NCBI RefSeq assembly: GCF_014472415.1
Contig: NZ_JACSZV010000002.1
Location: 186,001 to 250,000, forward strand
Length of the DNA: 64,000 nt
Reading direction: 5' to 3'
Source: Pseudomonas sp. N40(2020)
GTDB lineage: Bacteria; Pseudomonadota; Gammaproteobacteria; Pseudomonadales; Pseudomonadaceae
The translations under genes and the position numbers were made by a program. Below are positions 25,581-34,059 of this stretch, one piece after another. Numbering within the stretch: the stretch's first letter is position 1; every line of letters begins with the position of its first letter. The notes below the pieces were generated by a model that was given only the letters and a program-made list of their open reading frames with translations, was not told the DNA's origin and ran no database searches.

Positions 25581-26423
25581 ATGCCCCAAACGATGTTCGC
25601 TTCCAGCGCCTTCACCCGCACCATTCTCGGTCACGCCGAACAGGCCGGTCTGTGCCCGCAAACCTTGCTGGCGCGGGCGGATATCAGTCGCGCCGCATTG
25701 GCTGATCAGGATGAACAGATCCCTGCGCATCGGGTTGAACAGTTATGGCGTGAATGTGAGCAGGCCGGTGTCGCCGCGACATTTGGCTGCGAACTGGTCA
25801 ACGCGATGTCGACCACTTGTCTGCAAGGCCTGAACATCCTGCTTGATTCAGCGGCGACCCTGCGCGCCAGCCTCGATTGCTTCGTGATGTTTGTGCCGCG
25901 AGTGAACAATTACGTGGCCGTCGAGTTGCAGGAGGCGGGGGATTTCGTGCAGTTGCGTCTGCGTCCGGTGCAGGGTCGGGTCCATCACTTTGGCCTCGAT
26001 GCCGCAACGCTTGCCTTGGTGCGCAACATCGCCCGGCGGTTGGGCAAGGCCCCCGACGCCGTGTTTGTCGGTGTCGGGATTTGCCCGCCGCAAGCGGCTG
26101 GACACTGGTTGCGTCAAGCCGGCATTCGCGTCGAAGAAGGCGAATATCCGTGCCTGACGCTGCATCGCTCATGCCTCGACGAAACGCTGCTCGGCGCCAA
26201 TCCGTTTCTGCACCAGAGCATGCTCCGCCACTGGCTATCCGAATCATCTGCGCCCAGTCGCAACGACAGTCTGGAAATGGCGCGGCACTGGCTGACCGCG
26301 GGTGATCAGCCGATTGAGCGCATCGCCGAGCGTCTCGGTTACCGCCAGCCGAGCAACTTCATCCGCGCGTTCCGCAAACAGTTCGGCATCACGCCAAAGC
26401 AGTTTCGGCTCAATCCTTTGTAA
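25581..26423 (+). CDS. AraC-family transcriptional regulator
   Basis: A 280-residue protein with a ligand-sensing N-terminal domain of the AraC_binding_4 kind (AFTRTILGHAEQAGL, ILLDSAATLRASLDCFVMF) and a C-terminal AraC DNA-binding domain (DQPIERIAERLGYRQPSNFIRAFRKQFG), truncated before the usual end by few residues. It is shorter than the AraC protein at 23420. The ATG at 25581 is preferred over TTG 15 bases upstream and ATG 12 bases downstream. It converges with sdsA with a 42-base gap. Its target is unknown; candidates are sdsA or the divergent LysR gene. Confidence 0.85.
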   Translation: MPQTMFASSAFTRTILGHAEQAGLCPQTLLARADISRAALADQDEQIPAHRVEQLWRECEQAGVAATFGCELVNAMSTTCLQGLNILLDSAATLRASLDCFVMFVPRVNNYVAVELQEAGDFVQLRLRPVQGRVHHFGLDAATLALVRNIARRLGKAPDAVFVGVGICPPQAAGHWLRQAGIRVEEGEYPCLTLHRSCLDETLLGANPFLHQSMLRHWLSESSAPSRNDSLEMARHWLTAGDQPIERIAERLGYRQPSNFIRAFRKQFGITPKQFRLNPL

Positions 26424-26465
26424 GTGCAGCGATGATGGTTTTTTGTCGGCCATCTCTGGCTTATC

Positions 26466-28439
26466 TCAAGGTGTAACGATGTTGAACTGCGGCCCAAATG
26501 TATCCAGGCTGTCCATCAACTCGCCCAGTTTCTTGCCGTTGCCTTGCAACTTGATCAGGCCTTTCTGCATCGCCGTCGGGAAGTCCAGTTGTTTGAGGCT
26601 GATCTTCTCCAGTGTGTCCTTGCTCAGGCTGACACCGGCATCCGCCGCCGGGTTGAGCCCGACGCGATGGGTCAGCACGCCATTGCGCAGCGTCAGATTG
26701 AAGTCCCGGTGCAGGTCCTCGAACGTCCAGTTCAGCGTCAGGTCATGGCCGACGGCCTTGTCACTGTCGAGCCGCACTGCCAGGTAATCAAAGAACATTT
26801 CCGGACTCATTGCCCGCACCATGTCCACCGACACCGAAGTCCCGGCGTGAGGGGGTACGCCGTTGCGCAGCTCCATGGCACCGGTCAGGTACATGTTGCG
26901 CCAGGTGGCGTTCTCGCTTTGATAGCCCAACTGTTCCAGTGTCTCGGCTTGTGCCTTGCGCACGTCGGCATTGTCCGGCTCGGCGAACAGCAGTTGATTG
27001 CCCAGTTGCGCGGCCCAGCGATAGTCACCGCTGGCCATCGCGGTGCGCATTTTCTCCAGTACCGCAGCGCTGCCGCCCATGGCCTCGACCGTGCGCTTGG
27101 CGCTGTCCACCGGCGGCAGTGGATTGAGGTTCGCCGGGTTGCCGTCGTAGAAACCCAGGTAGCGCTGATACACCGCGCGGGTGTTGAAACTCAGCGAGCC
27201 GTAGTAACCACGGGTGTACCACTTCTGATCCAGCGAACCCGGCAGCTTCTTGATCGCGTCGGCGATTTCCAGCGGCGTCAGCCCCTGATTCAGCAGGTGC
27301 AACGTTCGGTCATTGAGGAAGGCGTACATGTCACGCTGGTCAGCGAGGAACGTGCGAATCCGCTCGCCACCCCAAGTCGGCCAGTTGTGCTGGGCGAACA
27401 GCACGTCGGCCTTGTCGCCATAGCGCGCCAGACTGTCGTCCAGATATTGCGACCACGCCTTGGCGTCACGCACTTGCGCGCCACGTGGAGTGAGGATGTT
27501 GTGCATCATCTGCGTGGCGTTTTCCGCCATGCACAGGGCTTTCAATTCGGGCAGGTACAGGTTCATTTCCGCTGGTGCTTCGGTGCCCGGCGTCAGTTGA
27601 AACTCGACTTGCACACCCGCGATGGTACGAATGTCCAGTGCCTTGTCGATAAGGTCGGTGGGCGGGATCAAGGTGATTGTGCCGCCGGCCGGCGTGCTCT
27701 TGCCCAGACCGGCGTCGACCTGACCTTTTTCACCACGGGGCAGCAGGCTGCCGAACTGATACTGCGCGCGACGGCTCATCGCGTTGCCGGCGTAGACGTT
27801 CTCGCTCATCACGTGTTCCATGAACCCGGCCGGGGCGAACACCTTGACCTTGCCGGCCTTGACGTCGGCCTCGTCGATCACCCCGCGCACACCGCCGAAG
27901 TGGTCGACGTGGGTGTGGCTGTAGATCACCGCCACCACCGGTTTGTGCGGACGGTTGGCGTAGTACAGATCCAGCGCAGCCTTGGCGGTTTCGGCCATGG
28001 TCAATGGGTCGATGATGATCAACCCGTTGTCGCCTTCAATAATGGTCATGTTGGCCAGATCGAGGCCGCGCACCTGATACAGCTTCGGGCTCACTTCAAA
28101 CAGTCCGGCATGGGCGCTGAGTTGTGCCAGACGCCAGAGACTCGGATTCACCGATTCCGGGGCCTGATCTTTGTTGAGGAAGTCGTAGGCCTGCACATCC
28201 CAGATGACATTGCCGGCGGCATCCTTGACCTGGCCCTTGAAGGGCGCGATCAGGCCTTTGCTGACCGACTCGAAATCGGTGCGGTCGCTGAAGGGCAGTT
28301 GTTGCAGGACGGCGGCGTTGCTGGCGGATGTCTGTGCGCTGGCGATAACCGGTGCGTCGGCAGCGAGCACCGCTTGGCTCAGGCACGCGGTGATCAGGCA
28401 GGCCAACAGGCCACGGGGGCTCAAAGTGAAACGGGGCAT
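26466..28439 (-). CDS. sdsA: SdsA-type alkylsulfatase (metallo-beta-lactamase fold)
   Basis: A 657-residue exported enzyme, the usual length for Pseudomonas SdsA. It has a signal peptide (ACLITACLSQAVLAAD), an N-terminal zinc-binding domain with YSHTHVDHFGG (HxHxDH), an EMNLYLPELKALCMAEN element with the metal-bridging glutamate, and QHNWPTWG. A helical dimerisation domain follows (WYTRGYYGSL) and a C-terminal SCP2-like domain that binds the alkyl chain (MSPEMFFDYLAVRLD). It should cleave primary alkyl sulfates such as dodecyl sulfate to alcohol and sulfate in the periplasm, supplying carbon and sulfur and removing detergent. It stands alone between a convergent AraC gene and a divergent ABC system. 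Confidence 0.93.
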   Translation of the reverse strand: MPRFTLSPRGLLACLITACLSQAVLAADAPVIASAQTSASNAAVLQQLPFSDRTDFESVSKGLIAPFKGQVKDAAGNVIWDVQAYDFLNKDQAPESVNPSLWRLAQLSAHAGLFEVSPKLYQVRGLDLANMTIIEGDNGLIIIDPLTMAETAKAALDLYYANRPHKPVVAVIYSHTHVDHFGGVRGVIDEADVKAGKVKVFAPAGFMEHVMSENVYAGNAMSRRAQYQFGSLLPRGEKGQVDAGLGKSTPAGGTITLIPPTDLIDKALDIRTIAGVQVEFQLTPGTEAPAEMNLYLPELKALCMAENATQMMHNILTPRGAQVRDAKAWSQYLDDSLARYGDKADVLFAQHNWPTWGGERIRTFLADQRDMYAFLNDRTLHLLNQGLTPLEIADAIKKLPGSLDQKWYTRGYYGSLSFNTRAVYQRYLGFYDGNPANLNPLPPVDSAKRTVEAMGGSAAVLEKMRTAMASGDYRWAAQLGNQLLFAEPDNADVRKAQAETLEQLGYQSENATWRNMYLTGAMELRNGVPPHAGTSVSVDMVRAMSPEMFFDYLAVRLDSDKAVGHDLTLNWTFEDLHRDFNLTLRNGVLTHRVGLNPAADAGVSLSKDTLEKISLKQLDFPTAMQKGLIKLQGNGKKLGELMDSLDTFGPQFNIVTP

Positions 28440-28578
28440 GGTGTCTCCGGTTTTTTATCGTTATAGGTGGATCCGCCTTGAAGGGTAGTGCGCTGCTCTG
28501 GCGTGACGTTGATCGTCAACGGACAAAAACCATTCAGGGCCGCTATCCTTGGGCGAGGTTCATTGATCAGGTTTGCCC

Positions 28579-29232
28579 ATGCTTGAGGTTCGCAACGTCT
28601 TCAAACGCTACGCCACCCCCCAAGGCCCGCTACCGGTGCTGCAAGGCGTCGACCTGACGCTCGAACCCGGCAGCAGCCTGGCGCTGATGGGCGAATCCGG
28701 CAGTGGCAAAAGCACCCTGCTGCATCTGGTGGCTGGCCTCGACAAGGTCGACAGCGGCAGCATTCGCAGCGGCGAGCATCGCCTCGAAAGCATGAACGAA
28801 GCGCAACTGGCCAACTGGCGACGCACGGAAATCGGTCTGGTGTTCCAGCAGTTCAACCTAATCGGCAGTTTGCGCGTCGAGGACAATCTGGCGTTTCAGG
28901 CGCGCCTGGCCGGGCGTCATGAACCGCGTTGGCAGGCGCATCTGGTGCAGCGTCTGGGGTTGGGCGATTTGCTCAAGCGCTATCCCGAGCAATTGTCCGG
29001 CGGCCAACAGCAGCGGGTCGCGCTGGGCCGGGCACTGGCCTCGCAACCTAAACTGCTGTTGGCCGACGAACCCACCGGCAGTCTCGACGAAGCCACCAGC
29101 GACGAAGTGCTGCGCCTGTTGCTGGAGTTGCTCGACGACACACCGACAACCCTGTTGATGGTCACCCACAGCCCACGGGTGGCGGCGCGCTTGGCGCAGC
29201 GGGTAGTGCTCTCCAGCGGCCGGCTGACGTGA
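28579..29232 (+). CDS. ABC transporter ATP-binding protein (LolD/MacB/AttE-like)
   Basis: A 217-residue ATPase with all motifs: Walker A GESGSGKSTLL (~residue 38), Q-loop VFQQFNL, signature LSGGQQQRVALGRAL and Walker B LLLADEP followed by the D-loop and VTHSP switch histidine. Its length and the 'LEVRNVFKRYATPQGPLPVLQGVDL' type start place it with LolD/MacB-class mechanotransmission transporters. The next gene, overlapped by four bases, is its permease, and a lipocalin-like lipoprotein follows. This order resembles the attEFGH system of Agrobacterium-type bacteria. It acts on the inner-membrane cytoplasmic face. Confidence 0.93.
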   Translation: MLEVRNVFKRYATPQGPLPVLQGVDLTLEPGSSLALMGESGSGKSTLLHLVAGLDKVDSGSIRSGEHRLESMNEAQLANWRRTEIGLVFQQFNLIGSLRVEDNLAFQARLAGRHEPRWQAHLVQRLGLGDLLKRYPEQLSGGQQQRVALGRALASQPKLLLADEPTGSLDEATSDEVLRLLLELLDDTPTTLLMVTHSPRVAARLAQRVVLSSGRLT

Positions 29233-31700
29233 TCATTTTCCGGCAAACCTTGCGCGCGCTGCTCAGCCATTGGCGGCGGCATCCGGTGCAGTTTTTCAGC
29301 GTACTGACCGGGTTGTGGCTGGCCACCAGCCTGTTGACCGGGGTCGAGGCGCTGAACAGTCAGGCCCGTGACAGCTACGCCCGCGCCAGCCAACTGATCG
29401 GCGGCGAACCGCAGGCCAGCCTGAGCACGCCGAACGACGCGACGTTCCCGCAGCAATGGTTCATCGATCTGCGCCGTCAGGGCTGGCCGGTGTCGCCGCT
29501 GTTGCAGGGCCGCTTGAACCTCAAGGATCACGACAATCAGCGTCTGCAGGTGATGGGCATTGAGCCGGTGTCACTGCCGGCCGATTCTGCGGTGGCCGGG
29601 GAGGCGATGCCGATCGAACGCATCGTCGAGTTCTTCACGCCACCGGGCAGTACGTGGATTTCCCCGGAAACCTTGCAGGCCTTGAACCTGCGCGAAGGCG
29701 CCACGCCGCAAACGATCAATGGCCAGACGTTGCCGCCGCTGCGCGCGCAAAAGGACATGGCACCCGGCGTGTTACTGGTGGATATCGGCGTCGCGCAAAC
29801 CTTGCTCGAACAACCCGGACAACTGTCACGGCTGTTACTGCCGAAGGATTTCCACGGCGAGTTACCGGCCACGTTTGAAGGCCAATTGCAGCTCAAGAGC
29901 AGTGGTGAGGAAAACAATCTGGCGCGACTGACCGAGAGCTTTCATCTCAACCTTGATGCCTTGGGATTTCTCTCGTTCCTGGTCGGTTTATTCATCGTCC
30001 ACGCGGCCATTGGCCTTGCTCTGGAACAACGGCGCGGCTTGCTGCGCACACTGCGAGCCTGTGGGGTCAGTGCGCGGATGTTGATTGGCTGTCTGGTGGT
30101 TGAGCTGGGTGTGCTGGCACTGATCGGCGGCGTGTTCGGCGTGGTCAGCGGTTATTGGCTGGCCAGCGTCTTGCTGCCGGATGTCGCCGCCAGCCTGCGC
30201 GGTTTGTACGGCGCGGAAGTGGCGGGGCAGTTGCGCTTGAGCCCCTGGTGGTGGTTCAGCGGGATGGGTTTGAGTCTGCTTGGCGCTTTGCTGGCCGGGG
30301 CCAACAGCCTGCTGCGGGCAGCGCGTCTGCCGTTGTTGGCGGTGGCCGATCCGCAAGCCTGGCATCAGCAATATGCGCGTTGGCTGCGTCGCCAGGGTTG
30401 GCTGGCCTTGGTGTTGGGCGTGATTGCGCTGGTGGCGTTGATCTGGGGCGACAGTCTGGCCAGCGGTTTTGTGTTGATGGCGGGGTTGTTGCTCGGTGCC
30501 GCGTTGGCCTTGCCAGTGTTGCTGAGTGCGATACTGAGTCCGTTGCTCGGACGCAGTCGCTCAGTGCTCGGCCAGTGGTTTCTCGCCGACTGCCGGCAGC
30601 AACTTCCGGCATTGAGTCTGGCGCTGATGGCTTTGCTCCTGGCGCTCGCCGCCAATATCGGCGCCGGCAGCATGACCGCCGGTTTTCGCCAGACCTTCAA
30701 CGACTGGCTCGAACAACGCCTGAGCGCCGAGCTATACATCAACCCGACCAACCCGGCTCAGGCCCGCGAAATGTACAACTGGCTCAAACGACAGCCGCAG
30801 GTCACGGCAATATTGCCCAACTGGCAGGTGTCGGTAACGCTGCAAGGCTGGCCGGCGGACGTGTTCGGGGTGATCGACCATGCTTATTATCGTCAGCACT
30901 GGCCGTTGCTCGACGCCAGCGGCAGTGATCCGTGGGCGCATCTGGCAACGGACGATGCGGTGATGCTCAGCGAGCAACTCGCGCGACGGCTGAAAGTGCG
31001 CGCGGGTGATCGCCTGACAATTCCCGCACCGAATGGCGCCTGGTCGCCGCGCATCGTCGGCATCTATGCCGATTACGGCAATCCCAAGGGCCATTTGCTG
31101 GTCAACATCAATCACCTGCTGCGCGGCTGGCCACAACTGACGCCAAACCGGTTCAATCTGCGCATCGACCCGCAAAAGATTCCGGCATTCGTGAGTGCGT
31201 TGCAGGCACGCTTCCAACTGGATGACAGTCGAATCGTCGATCAGGCGCGGCTCAAGGGCTGGTCGGTTCAGGTATTCGAACGCACTTTCGCCGCCACCGC
31301 CGCGCTGAATAGCCTGACCTTGGCGGTCGCGGGCGTGGCGTTGTTCATCAGCCTGCTGACCCAGAGCCAGAGTCGTCTCGGCCAACTCGCACCACTGTGG
31401 GCGTTGGGCGTGACGCGACGTCAGTTGATGCTGCTCAACCTCGGCCAGACCTGGCTGTTGGCGGTATTGACGCTGGTGTTGGCGCTGCCATTGGGCATCG
31501 CGCTGGCGTGGTGCCTGGATGCGGTGATCAACGTGCAGGCGTTTGGCTGGCGTCTGCCGCTGCGAGTGTTTCCGTGGCAATTGGTGCAGTTGATGGGCTT
31601 GGCGTTGCTCGCGACTTTGCTGGCCTCGGCGTGGCCACTGTATTCGCTGTACCGCACGCAACCGGTGGATCTGCTGAGGACGTTTGCCCATGAGGATTAA
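29229..31700 (+). CDS. FtsX-like ABC permease (AttF-AttG-like, fused)
   Basis: An 823-residue inner-membrane protein: one N-terminal membrane segment, a periplasmic domain (~45-240), a first FtsX block of four segments (~245-410), a second group with another periplasmic domain (~490-690), and a final FtsX block of three segments (TAALNSLTLAVAGVALFISL to the end). It thus holds two MacB/FtsX half-permeases in one chain. GTG start overlapping the ATPase stop (GTGA) supports coupled translation. Such transporters move periplasmic substrates or lipoprotein cargo rather than importing solute. Function with the downstream lipoprotein is inferred from the operon. Confidence 0.9.
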   Translation: MIIFRQTLRALLSHWRRHPVQFFSVLTGLWLATSLLTGVEALNSQARDSYARASQLIGGEPQASLSTPNDATFPQQWFIDLRRQGWPVSPLLQGRLNLKDHDNQRLQVMGIEPVSLPADSAVAGEAMPIERIVEFFTPPGSTWISPETLQALNLREGATPQTINGQTLPPLRAQKDMAPGVLLVDIGVAQTLLEQPGQLSRLLLPKDFHGELPATFEGQLQLKSSGEENNLARLTESFHLNLDALGFLSFLVGLFIVHAAIGLALEQRRGLLRTLRACGVSARMLIGCLVVELGVLALIGGVFGVVSGYWLASVLLPDVAASLRGLYGAEVAGQLRLSPWWWFSGMGLSLLGALLAGANSLLRAARLPLLAVADPQAWHQQYARWLRRQGWLALVLGVIALVALIWGDSLASGFVLMAGLLLGAALALPVLLSAILSPLLGRSRSVLGQWFLADCRQQLPALSLALMALLLALAANIGAGSMTAGFRQTFNDWLEQRLSAELYINPTNPAQAREMYNWLKRQPQVTAILPNWQVSVTLQGWPADVFGVIDHAYYRQHWPLLDASGSDPWAHLATDDAVMLSEQLARRLKVRAGDRLTIPAPNGAWSPRIVGIYADYGNPKGHLLVNINHLLRGWPQLTPNRFNLRIDPQKIPAFVSALQARFQLDDSRIVDQARLKGWSVQVFERTFAATAALNSLTLAVAGVALFISLLTQSQSRLGQLAPLWALGVTRRQLMLLNLGQTWLLAVLTLVLALPLGIALAWCLDAVINVQAFGWRLPLRVFPWQLVQLMGLALLATLLASAWPLYSLYRTQPVDLLRTFAHED

Positions 31701-32757
31701 CCTCGTTGTGCTGATGCTTGTGCTGTTGCTCGCTGGCTGCGATCAGTCAGCGCCTGAGCAGAAGGGTTTTGCCGGGATGGGCGATCAGGCACAGGCATTT
31801 ACTCCGGTGTTGCCGGGACGGGTGTTCAGCTTCCCGGCGGATCATGCTGCCCACGACGGTTTTCGCATTGAGTGGTGGTACGTTACCGCCAATCTCAAGG
31901 ATCAGCAGGGCAATGAATTTGGCGTGCAATGGACGCTGTTTCGCAGTGCATTGAAACCAGTGCCGGAGCAAACAGGGTGGGGCAATCAAACGATCTGGCT
32001 GGGGCATGCGGCGGTGACTTCCAGCTCGGTGCATCACGCTGCCGAACGCTATGCCCGGGGTGGCGTCGGTCAGGCTGGCGTGCGTTTGGTGCCGTTCGAG
32101 GCGTGGATCGACGATTGGATGTTCGCCAGTCAGGCGCAGGATCCTTTGACTGACCTGCAACTGAGTGCGCGCGATAAATCCTTCGCCTATCAACTACACC
32201 TCACCTCCAGCCGTCCGCTGGTGCTGCAGGGTGATAAAGGATTCAGTCAGAAATCGGAGGAAGGGCAGGCGTCGTATTACTACAGCCAGCCGTTCTTTCA
32301 GGCCAGCGGCACCTTGCAGATCGGCGGTCAGACCTACACCGTCAGCGGCCCGGCCTGGCTCGACCGCGAGTGGAGCAGCCAACCGCTGACCGCCAATCAG
32401 ACCGGCTGGGACTGGTTCTCCCTGCATCTGGATAGTGGCGAACACGTCATGCTGTACCGCATGCGCCAGAAGAACGGTGCGCCTTATCTGACCGGCACCT
32501 GGATCAACGCCGACGGCCAGACGCAAACCCTGCACAGCGAGCAGATCAAACTCACGCCGCAAGACACTGCCCAGGTCGCTGGCCGCTCGATGCCGGTGCG
32601 CTGGTCGATCAGCATCCCGGAAAAACACCTCGACATCAGCCTGTCGGCGCTCAACCCCAATGCGTGGATGAACCTGCGCATTCCCTACTGGGAAGGCCCG
32701 GTGCGCATCAACGGCAGTCATGGCGGGCAGGGCTATCTGGAAATGACCGGTTACTGA
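31690..32757 (+). CDS. lipocalin-like lipoprotein, AttH/CrtC family
   Basis: A 355-residue lipoprotein: MRINLVVLMLVLLLAGC ends in a lipobox (LAGC) at residues 14-17. The mature domain has the paired beta-barrel features of the AttH/carotenoid 1,2-hydratase-like family: FSFPADHAAHDGFRIEWWY near residue 55, FGVQWTLFRSAL, GPAWLDREWSSQPL and a final IPYWEGPVRI. It starts inside the permease gene (11-base overlap) and so belongs to the same unit. Members are predicted secreted hydrolases or lipid-binding proteins; no catalytic role is proven by the sequence. The transporter may deliver or recycle its ligand. Confidence 0.87.
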   Translation: MRINLVVLMLVLLLAGCDQSAPEQKGFAGMGDQAQAFTPVLPGRVFSFPADHAAHDGFRIEWWYVTANLKDQQGNEFGVQWTLFRSALKPVPEQTGWGNQTIWLGHAAVTSSSVHHAAERYARGGVGQAGVRLVPFEAWIDDWMFASQAQDPLTDLQLSARDKSFAYQLHLTSSRPLVLQGDKGFSQKSEEGQASYYYSQPFFQASGTLQIGGQTYTVSGPAWLDREWSSQPLTANQTGWDWFSLHLDSGEHVMLYRMRQKNGAPYLTGTWINADGQTQTLHSEQIKLTPQDTAQVAGRSMPVRWSISIPEKHLDISLSALNPNAWMNLRIPYWEGPVRINGSHGGQGYLEMTGY

Positions 32758-32872
32758 GGGAGTGCATGGATTGAGTTGAACTCCATTTGATCTCTCAACC
32801 TCTACAAAAGGACTCGCCCGCCATTAACGTCGCCCGCGAAATGGACGGCCCCGAAGCCTGAGGACTACCCCG

Positions 32873-33055
32873 ATGAAACCGACATCCGAAAACGAGCACC
32901 CCGACGAACCCCGGCCAGCGGGGGAAACCGAGCGTGACAACGATGCATTGCGGCCCACCGATCCGAAGAAACGCGAGGAAAGCGGCAAAGGTACCGCCAG
33001 TGGCGAATCCACCGCGCAAGAAACCGCCGCACCACACACCAAGGTCAAGCCCTGA
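32873..33055 (+). CDS. small hydrophilic protein, probably disordered
   Basis: A 60-residue protein made almost only of charged and small residues (E, D, K, P, T, S), with no cysteine, tryptophan or hydrophobic core, so likely unfolded. GAGGA lies eight bases before the ATG. Small proteins of this kind are often seen in Pseudomonas between stress-related genes, but I cannot name a family. It is followed 85 bases later by the exported protein at 33141 and may share its transcript. Confidence 0.55.
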   Translation: MKPTSENEHPDEPRPAGETERDNDALRPTDPKKREESGKGTASGESTAQETAAPHTKVKP

Positions 33056-33140
33056 ACAGCGTCTATGCTCAGTGACACACCTGACGCCTGGGACGAGTCC
33101 GGCGCCGGGTGCTGCCACTCACTACAGGGAAAGTACGCTT

Positions 33141-33698
33141 ATGAAGCTCCATGCACTGGCCAAGTCGATCACCCTTGCAACCCTTCTGTCCGCCACCAGC
33201 CTTGGCGCGTTTGCCGCCAAGATACCCCTGTCCGCCACCATCGAGGCAGATCAGGTCACCACCAAAGTGGTGTCCGTTGATGCGGCCAATCATCAGGTCG
33301 TGCTGGAAGGCGCTGAGGGTCGTCAGGTTCACGTTCAGTTCAGCGACAAAGCGAAAAACCTCGCCAATCTGAAGGTCGGCGATCTGGTCAAGGTCGAAGT
33401 TCAGCGATCCGTCGCGGCCTACCTCGACACCGATGTGGATAAAGGTCTGCCTGGCACCGTCGAACGTTCCGGCGAAGTGCGTAACGCTCCCGGCAGCGAT
33501 AATCCCGGCGGAGAGGCTTATCGCCAGATTCAGGTGCAGTTGGAAATCACCAAAATTGATTTGAAGAAAAATCAGGTAACCCTGAAAAACCCGGCGGGCC
33601 AGTCGAAAACCCTCGACGTGAAATCGCCTGAAAACCAAGCCAAGCTGAAAGATCTGAAAGTCGGACAGAGCGTTTTTTCACTTACACCGATATCTTAA
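33141..33698 (+). CDS. exported protein with two similar beta-type modules
   Basis: A 185-residue protein with a signal peptide (residues 1-25, ending SLGAFA). The mature part holds two related segments: VVSVDAANHQVVLEGAEG ... LANLKVGDLVKVEV and ITKIDLKKNQVTLKNPAG ... LKDLKVGQSVFSL, each a short beta-hairpin unit ending in LKVG. This looks like an internal duplication of a small OB- or DUF5666-like barrel. It should be periplasmic. Longer reading upstream overlaps the small gene in another frame and lacks support. No enzymatic residues stand out; a structural or ion/ligand-binding role is possible. Confidence 0.75.
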   Translation: MKLHALAKSITLATLLSATSLGAFAAKIPLSATIEADQVTTKVVSVDAANHQVVLEGAEGRQVHVQFSDKAKNLANLKVGDLVKVEVQRSVAAYLDTDVDKGLPGTVERSGEVRNAPGSDNPGGEAYRQIQVQLEITKIDLKKNQVTLKNPAGQSKTLDVKSPENQAKLKDLKVGQSVFSLTPIS

Positions 33699-33850
33699 AA
33701 GTGACCAGTCAACACGAAAGTTGAGTATTAACTCTACAGGGTGACTGCTCTTGTACAGTTTATGTATGAGAGTAGTCATACTATTAGTTGAGTTTGCTTT
33801 TCTTGAAAGTTTCACGAAAGCAATCGCCGATAAATATCTATTAAATTATT
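33699..33850. other. AT-rich intergenic stretch, no gene seen
   Basis: Bases after the exported-protein gene are markedly AT-rich, with short palindromic stretches but no reading frame with a ribosome site and no T-run terminator that I can support. It leads into the candidate small-RNA control region at 33,851. Confidence 0.4.
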
Positions 33851-33871
33851 CGTACATAAATTTCATGTACG
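33851..33871. promoter_or_regulatory. 7-bp palindrome upstream of candidate sRNA promoter
   Basis: CGTACAT, seven bases, ATGTACG: perfect dyad. It ends four bases before the predicted -35, so its centre lies near -49 relative to the expected transcript start. That is a usual place for an activator. The binding protein is unknown. Confidence 0.5.
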
Positions 33872-33874
33872 TCG

Positions 33875-33903
33875 ATGACGACATAACCGCCAACTTCTAT
33901 TAA
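33875..33903 (+). promoter_or_regulatory. predicted sigma-70-type promoter of the candidate sRNA
   Basis: ATGACG (33,875-33,880) and TATTAA (33,898-33,903) are separated by 17 bases, matching four of six consensus positions at each hexamer or better. Transcription would begin near 33,910, at the foot of the long stem described next. Confidence 0.5.
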
Positions 33904-33909
33904 AATCCC

Positions 33910-34043
33910 TCCCGTTCGCCCAGTGTCAGGGCTCTTTACCGGTGCATGGATTGCCAGGCCATTACACTGGGCGAACACCTCCTTGGGAGCAGATGTATAC
34001 AATTTCAGTTAACAAAAAGGGCGACTTTAAAGTCGCCCTTTTT
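33910..34043 (+). ncRNA. candidate structured small RNA (about 134 nt)
   Basis: The segment contains a perfect 13-bp stem, GTTCGCCCAGTGT (33,914-33,926) pairing with ACACTGGGCGAAC (33,964-33,976), extended by CTCCC/GGGAG across an eight-base bulge, with a 37-base loop. A single-stranded A/U-rich linker follows (~33,990-34,013), then a Rho-independent terminator at 34,014-34,043. The promoter and activator-like palindrome are placed correctly for a start near 33,910. Linker plus terminator U-tract is the layout of Hfq-binding sRNAs. No coding frame in the segment has a ribosome site. The strand is inferred from the promoter; I do not recognise it as a named sRNA. Confidence 0.55.
34014..34043. 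terminator. bidirectional Rho-independent terminator
   Basis: AAAAAGGGCGACTTT pairs perfectly with AAAGTCGCCCTTTTT; the A/T tracts give a U-run on either strand. It can end the candidate sRNA on the plus strand and the glycosyltransferase transcript (stop at 34,060) on the minus strand. Confidence 0.88.
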
Positions 34044-34059
34044 GTTGCTCCGAATAATT

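Noticed and set aside
26544..28466. 640-codon open frame on the plus strand opposite the alkylsulfatase gene
   Set aside because: Long antisense frames are common in high-GC DNA; the translation lacks domain motifs, and the opposite strand encodes a clear SdsA with signal peptide and metal site.
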